64,000 nucleotides of DNA. Source: Glomus cerebriforme. Its lineage: Eukaryota > Glomeromycota > Glomeromycetes > Glomerales > Glomeraceae. The translations under genes were made by a program, and so were the position numbers. Below are positions 59,801 to 64,000 of this stretch, one piece after another. The DNA lies in NCBI GenBank assembly GCA_003550305.1, contig QKYT01000003.1, forward strand, positions 451,047 to 515,046, written 5' to 3'. A model generated the notes under the pieces. The model worked only from the letters and a program-made list of their open reading frames with translations, made no database searches and had not been told where the DNA came from. The number at the start of each line of letters is the position of its first letter. The stretch's first letter is position 1.

Positions 59801-60781
59801 TACTGTTAAAGTGTTCGAAATTATAGCACATGATGAAAAATTACAAAACGCGCGAGAATCGGTATGAAAACTATTTGAATATTTCATATATGTATATATT
59901 ATAATTAAATAATAATTAAATATATATACTATTTGAATAGGAAGCAAAAGTGAAACAGAAATTGAATTCTATATGGATGGAAAATGTTTCTTTGAAAAAA
60001 CAGAAGAATCATTTATCCACAGTTATTCAGAATCAAACAGATCTCTTACGACAAAAAGGCTATCTGGAAGAGAATCTTAAATCACAACTGGTTAGTTGCT
60101 TTTTATTTTTTATATTTTATAATTTGAGGAGGTTCATTAATTTTTAAAATTTTCAGGATAATGCCAACAAAGAATTAGCGTGTTCCAGACAAGTTGTAGA
60201 TGTACATAAACATAAATTGCATGAATTTACACAACAGAATAAAGATTTAAAAGAAAAGATTGAAAGAAGTATGGCTTCATACAACGAGGTTTGACATCTT
60301 AAGTCTTTGAAAGTAAATATTACTTAAATTTTAGCTTAAATGTTTAATTAGATTACATTTGATAACAAAATTTAGAATTCAAAGAAACTTGAAGAGAGCA
60401 TAAAATTATATGAAAAAGAAGCCCACAAGTCAAGGAGAAGCGCTGAAGAAGCTGAGATGTATAAGAGACAAGTTGAAGAGCTTCGAAGGACACAAGTATC
60501 AGATACTACTGAACAACAATTAATTCAGAGTTATGAGGTAAATTTTCTTTATTATTTTTTTCTATTTTAATTTGAAAAGATACTAATTATTTTGTCCAAT
60601 AATCAAGAAATTACTTAAATGTTCGTCGTGTGCTATTCGATTCAAATCACATTGCTTATTGAAGTGTATGCATACATTTTGTAAAGAATGCCTTGAAGCA
60701 CAAGAAAAAGCACGCAATCGTAAATGTGCAAAATGTGGACTTCCATTTAGTAGTACAGATATCAAGCAATTGTATCATTAG
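56877..60781 (+). CDS. BRE1: BRE1-type RING E3 ubiquitin ligase for histone H2B
   Basis: Fourteen exons (56877-57077, 57173-57316, 57408-57483, 57665-57990, 58083-58277, 58352-58489, 58573-58746, 58888-59273, 59372-59645, 59733-59861, 59941-60090, 60157-60288, 60376-60537, 60608-60781) encode 886 residues. The N-terminus MEDRKRTYAEQ with SPPPKRQLL is followed by the conserved LYQKEAIIRALREYKRE, then long coiled coils rich in E/K/L. The C-terminal RING reads LLKCSSCAIRFKSHCLLKC, then HTFCKECLEAQEKARNRKC and CGLPFSSTDIKQLY, as in Bre1/RNF20-40. It monoubiquitinates H2B with Rad6, promoting H3K4 and H3K79 methylation. Two donors are weak (GTTGAG at 57078, GTTTGA at 60289), but the frame continues across each. 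Confidence 0.93.
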
Positions 60782-61131
60782 TGTCCCAATTAATTCCAAA
60801 TTTTTTTATTCCTGAAAATACTAGATTCAAAATTATCTGATTATAATTATTAATTTAGGTTTTTGGTCAGATCTTCTTGAATTTAGTTTTATTTTCTTTA
60901 CGAGTAAATTTTTATTACCTTTCTTTGTACAGATTTTCTCTTTAACATCATGTTTTTTTAATTATTCAATAAATCATTTCAGCAGAAATAAATTCTCAGT
61001 TCGTCTTAAATTTAATCATGCAGATCGTTTTGTCGGCATTATAGCTGATTTCGGCTAGGATTAGCAGCATTGTTACAAAATAAAAATGCCCGAGTCTTGG
61101 ACACGTAGAAGTATATTCTCTCAAATCAATC
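60782..61131. other. Intergenic region
   Basis: 350 bp between two head-to-tail genes. It contains the presumptive 3' end of BRE1 and the promoter of the J-protein gene. No gene is seen. Confidence 0.6.
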
Positions 61132-61988
61132 ATGATGAATTTAGAAGAAAAAGACTTAGACCTTTATGAGCTCCTTGAAATTAATTACAATAGCACGAAG
61201 GAAGAAATAGATAAAGCATATCGCCGTAAAGCTATGATATATCACCCTGATAAAAATCGAAATAACGTTGAAGCAGGTTTGTGTTAAAGGTTGAATTATT
61301 TCAATTTTATAAAATAAATTAATTTTTTTCTTTTCTTTTTTTGCATTAAATATCTAAAAAGCTACAAAAATTTTTCATCAAATATCGGTTGCTTATGAAA
61401 CTTTAACCGATCCACAGAAAAAACTACAATATGATAATATTTATAAAGCAAAGATTGAAAGCAAGAAAAGATTTGAAAAGTTGGACACTAAACGAAAGGC
61501 TATGAAAGAAGGTGAATTAATTAATATATTATTTCTATCGTTATTTACGTTGTTACTTAAATAAATTTATTGTTAAAGAACTTGAAGAAAGAGAGAAAGC
61601 TGTAAAACAAGCGAAAAAGACCGCAGTTTATACACAAGAATCTTGCGAGGCGAAGATTGAACGGATCAGAGAGGAAACAGCCCGAAGAAGACGAGAAAGA
61701 GAAGAAAAGTTGCGACTTTTAGCAGATCAAAGGTCAAAAGCATCAACATACAGAACCAATTCAGCACCATCATCAACAGCATCAAAAAATTCCTTTAAAA
61801 TTCCAGTATCTTCATCTGTAAGTTTTAATATTATTTTAGAAACCGATTCTTTTCTTTTAATATATGGTTAATGTGTTCTTTATTCTTTATAGAAGCCAGT
61901 GTTCGGATATAGACGAAAAAGCGATTTTGAATCAATTGTTTTGAATAAAATGATTGAACGAGAAAAATTAGAAAAAGAAAAACAATAA
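61132..61988 (+). CDS. J-domain protein, DNAJC17/Cwf23-like, without RRM
   Basis: Four exons (61132-61276, 61362-61511, 61579-61817, 61893-61988), 209 residues. The J-domain is at residues about 10-75 ([29 protein letters not shown] with the HPD motif, [18 protein letters not shown]). A basic/acidic coiled coil follows ([17 protein letters not shown]), then [13 protein letters not shown], the layout of the spliceosomal J-proteins DNAJC17 and Cwf23. These usually carry a C-terminal RRM; none is visible here, and the protein ends with [14 protein letters not shown]. Either a naturally short form or a truncated one. Start: two adjacent ATGs (61132, 61135). Confidence 0.85.
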
Positions 61989-62513
61989 AATTAAATAGTT
62001 TAGGATGCGATCGATGATGACACTATTCATGACATTATTGGTGGGTAAGTAAATCAAACTATACTTTATTCTTTAATTATAATAATTAATTTTTTCCCTT
62101 TTTTTTTGGATTTTATAGATTTTATAGAAAAATATTCCAATAATGATACTTACTAGTAACACTTTTTACGAAATAAAACTATAACCGATAATGGCATTTC
62201 CAAAGAATGCGAGGGTTATGATGTTTTGATGTTAGTAGTAACAATAATAATAAATTAGGTAATAATTTAGAAATAATAATTAATAAAGATTAAAACAAAT
62301 GTTATAATATTGATTACTATTAATATTAATTCATAGATCTTAGAAGTTTGAATTCCTCTGTTGATCATTCATTTTTTTTATCAATTCCATGAAAAGGTGA
62401 TTGGTATATTCCGATCAAAGTATTTTCGCAATCTTATAAGATAATGGAATTAAGTTAAAGAAAGAATATATAATTTTGAAATATTTTTATTTGTCTTTTA
62501 GATTTTTGGTTGT
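61989..62513. other. Intergenic region between convergent genes
   Basis: AT-rich. A short acidic frame right after the J-protein stop (about 62002-62045) has no context. No gene is seen. Confidence 0.55.
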
Positions 62514-63266
62514 TTAATGAGTTTTATTTCCAAATTTGTTTTCTGATTTTTTCTGTCCTTTCTTGGAAGCGTAATTACCAGTATAACCATCACTAGCATG
62601 ACTCTTTCCAATATTATACAACTTTGGATTCCCAATTGCATTTTCTACTGCAGAACAAAGTCGTAGCCAGGGAGCATCATATGCTTTCAAATTAGCAAAG
62701 AATAAATAATCATATCCTAATTTCCGATCATTAAAATAATAAGTTAATAAATACTAATCACCTTTGATTGTTATAAATAACAATACTTAACTTTCTCTCC
62801 CTACAATAGGTAATGCAAATCTCGCTGATTCGCGAATTCTTCTTCGAATACGAGCTCTTACTACCGCCAGTTTAGAAACATTCTTTTTAGATACCACAAT
62901 TTGCAATCGAAAATTTTTAATTGGCTCTTTAGTTTTCTTTGCTTTAATAATAATTAATATAATTAATTCGATTAAAATTTAAATAATACATTTTTTTTTA
63001 TAAAAAAAAACTTACTAAAATACGCATCATTTTCACGCCATTTCCGTACAGCCAATTTAAAATAATCGGAATAAGTTATTCCAAATATGTTGTTTTTTTT
63101 ATCAGTGATCATCTTTTGGATCGTATCCGTGTCAATTGAATGCGTCTAAATTAATAAAAAAAAAAATCAAAAAAAAAAATTATTTGAAAAATAAAAATTA
63201 TTGAGCACAGTAGTTTGCGTACATCTTTTTTTGGCAGTAAAGGAGGTAGGTTTGGATCCCTTACTA
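62514..63266 (-). CDS. Bacterial RnpA-like protein (RNase P protein fold), probably mitochondrial
   Basis: Minus-strand exons 63223-63266 (5' end uncertain), 63016-63145, 62792-62941 and 62514-62716. The 3' three join in frame and encode THSIDTDTIQKMITDKK, ITYSDYFKLAVRKWREND, then FRLQIVVSKKNVSKLAVVRA, RIRRRIRESARFALP, YDYLFFANLKAYDAPWLRL and a basic, G/N/K-rich tail. The series VSKK ... AVVRxRIxRRIRE ... DYxxxA is the hallmark of bacterial RnpA, the protein subunit of RNase P that binds 5' leaders of pre-tRNA. A mitochondrial ribosomal protein sharing that fold is the alternative. The start codon was not found with confidence; an internal ATG is at 63112, but conserved-looking sequence extends upstream. 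Confidence 0.6.
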
Positions 63267-63591
63267 GAAATTGTTGGCAAATATTTCAATAAATGGTTAT
63301 TCTTGTATTTTATTTTGTACTTTAAAAATTACCGGGTTTTCCTTTTTTTTTCGTTTCATTTAATATAATTCCGTTTGTACTTGAAAAATTCGAAAAGGAA
63401 GTAAACCGGAGTTGTGTTCGAAATATGCGAATTACATTAAATGATATTTGCTTTATCATTTTAATACTATACATATTGAAGTACTATAAGTACTATAGTA
63501 AAATAAATATTCTTGTAAATCATTATATCTAGGGGTGTGGGGGTGCTACTTACTATGTTACGTGATTTGTGTAACTATCGTAACTGTCCAG
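63267..63591. other. Intergenic region up to the hAT end
   Basis: It may hold the first exon of the RnpA-like gene (ATG near 63359 on the minus strand reading MKRKKKENP, but the splice phase does not fit) and its promoter. No other gene. Confidence 0.4.
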
Positions 63592-64000
63592 CAGGGACGA
63601 TGAATTTCTGCGGCTAAATTTTTCAAAATCTGCGGCGATTTACCCTATAATCTGCCCTGCTTCTGCGGCTTTAAAATGTTTATTTCTGCNCATATTCTGC
63701 TTATTTTATTTGAATTTCTGATTATTTCTGCTATATTAAAACCGAATTTTATTAAGAAAAATATATTTAATTGCCATTAAAATACATCATATTTAATTTT
63801 TTTAAAGAATCTTCTGAAAGGTTTTGACGATTATTATCTAAAATATTATTATAAATTGAGAAACTTCGTTCCATACTGCAACTTGATACAGGTAACCAAA
63901 TATAATCAAGTGCAATTTTTGAAAGAATAGGTAATTTATCTTGAAGATTCATCCAATACTCATNCAAATTAATTTCTTCAACTAAATTTTCCAATTGCAT
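63592..64000 (-). mobile_element. hAT transposon, 3' end with CAGGG terminus
   Basis: CAGGGACGATG at 63592 fits the CAGGG start typical of hAT ends. It is followed by TCTGCGGC subterminal repeats at 63606-63690 and then by the coding end of a hAT transposase. The 8 bp before the end, CTGTCCAG, are the expected target duplication; the other copy lies beyond the window. Confidence 0.65.
63767..64000 (-). CDS. hAT transposase, C-terminal dimerisation domain (partial)
   Basis: 77 residues visible; the protein continues past the window edge. The pattern EYWMNLQDKLPILSKIALDY, then LPVSSCSMERSFSIYNNIL and NRQNLSEDSLKKLNMMYF is the hAT family C-terminal dimerisation region (P-L-A-x(2)-Y/IP-S-S-ERSFS-R-L). 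Translation ends at 63767. One ambiguous base (63964). Within the seen part there is no stop, so it may belong to a fairly young copy. Confidence 0.8.
   Translation of the reverse strand: MQLENLVEEINLXEYWMNLQDKLPILSKIALDYIWLPVSSCSMERSFSIYNNILDNNRQNLSEDSLKKLNMMYFNGN

Noticed and set aside
63359..63385. First exon of the RnpA-like gene starting MKRKKKENP
   Set aside because: The donor after this stretch leaves a phase that runs into a stop at the next acceptor, so the join does not work.
1..64000. CRISPR arrays, rRNA and tRNA genes
   Set aside because: No regularly spaced repeats, no rRNA-like blocks and no cloverleaf with a convincing T-loop were seen by eye; a dedicated tRNA search was not possible.

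Overview
The window looks like nuclear DNA of an early-diverging filamentous fungus, most probably an arbuscular mycorrhizal fungus of the Rhizophagus (Glomeraceae) type. The grounds are very AT-rich DNA, many short spliceosomal introns (about 55-110 bp, GTAAGT-like donors), long homopolymers, a kinase fused to Sel1 repeats, an F-box gene, Crinkler (CRN) effector remnants and abundant DNA-transposon debris. The species assignment is inference; no database was available. Two N gaps (1323-2002 and 43853-43908) and scattered N show draft assembly.

Two gene-rich blocks flank a repeat block. Left block (1-24.7 kb): F-box protein (-); SPX-EXS phosphate transporter of the SYG1/XPR1 family (+, 13 exons); secreted beta-trefoil plus aerolysin-fold protein with a C-terminal membrane segment (-); RPA-interacting protein (+); flavin-containing monooxygenase (+); small TOM6-like outer-membrane protein (-); Sec61 alpha (+); WW-domain protein (-); AT-hook-like protein with a putative 4-nt exon (+); BUB2-type TBC RabGAP (+); TMEM184-family membrane protein (-). 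Several pairs are divergent and share a 220-350 bp promoter region. A perfect 13-bp inverted repeat made of two E2F-like TTTCCCGCC sites lies 0.6 kb upstream of the BUB2-like gene.

Middle block (24.7-56.8 kb): mostly repeats, interrupted at 35.4-38.6 kb by a coiled-coil gene (-) and a kinase-Sel1 gene (+). I could delimit: a 1240-bp foldback element with 8-bp target duplication ATTGTAAG (28401-29640); a 2108-bp element with ends TAGTATTC/GAATACTA and 8-bp duplication ATTACAAG (30717-32824) that carries a tandem array of exon-intron-like units; a 189-bp MITE (34432-34620); a 6.17-kb CACTA (CMC) transposon with CACTAGTC ends and ATA target duplication (40219-46391) holding a decayed Tnp2-like transposase and a second decayed coiled-coil gene; a stretch with decayed SF1-helicase, HNH, helix-turn-helix and two CRN-like ORFs bracketed by inverted copies of a palindromic repeat (47573-52835); a hAT fragment with BED finger (-); and a near-perfect 548-bp palindrome (54668-55215). 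Four of the palindromic elements share one degenerate module built around TCTCAnTGAGACGAAT.

Right block (56.9-64 kb): BRE1-type histone H2B ubiquitin ligase (+, 14 exons), a short DNAJC17-like J-protein (+), a gene for a bacterial RnpA-like protein (-), and the 3' end of a hAT transposase (-) running off the window.

The intact genes are mostly housekeeping genes: ER translocation, mitochondrial import, phosphate handling, cell-cycle checkpoint, chromatin and splicing. They do not form one pathway. Exon coordinates were derived by hand from splice signals and reading-frame continuity.
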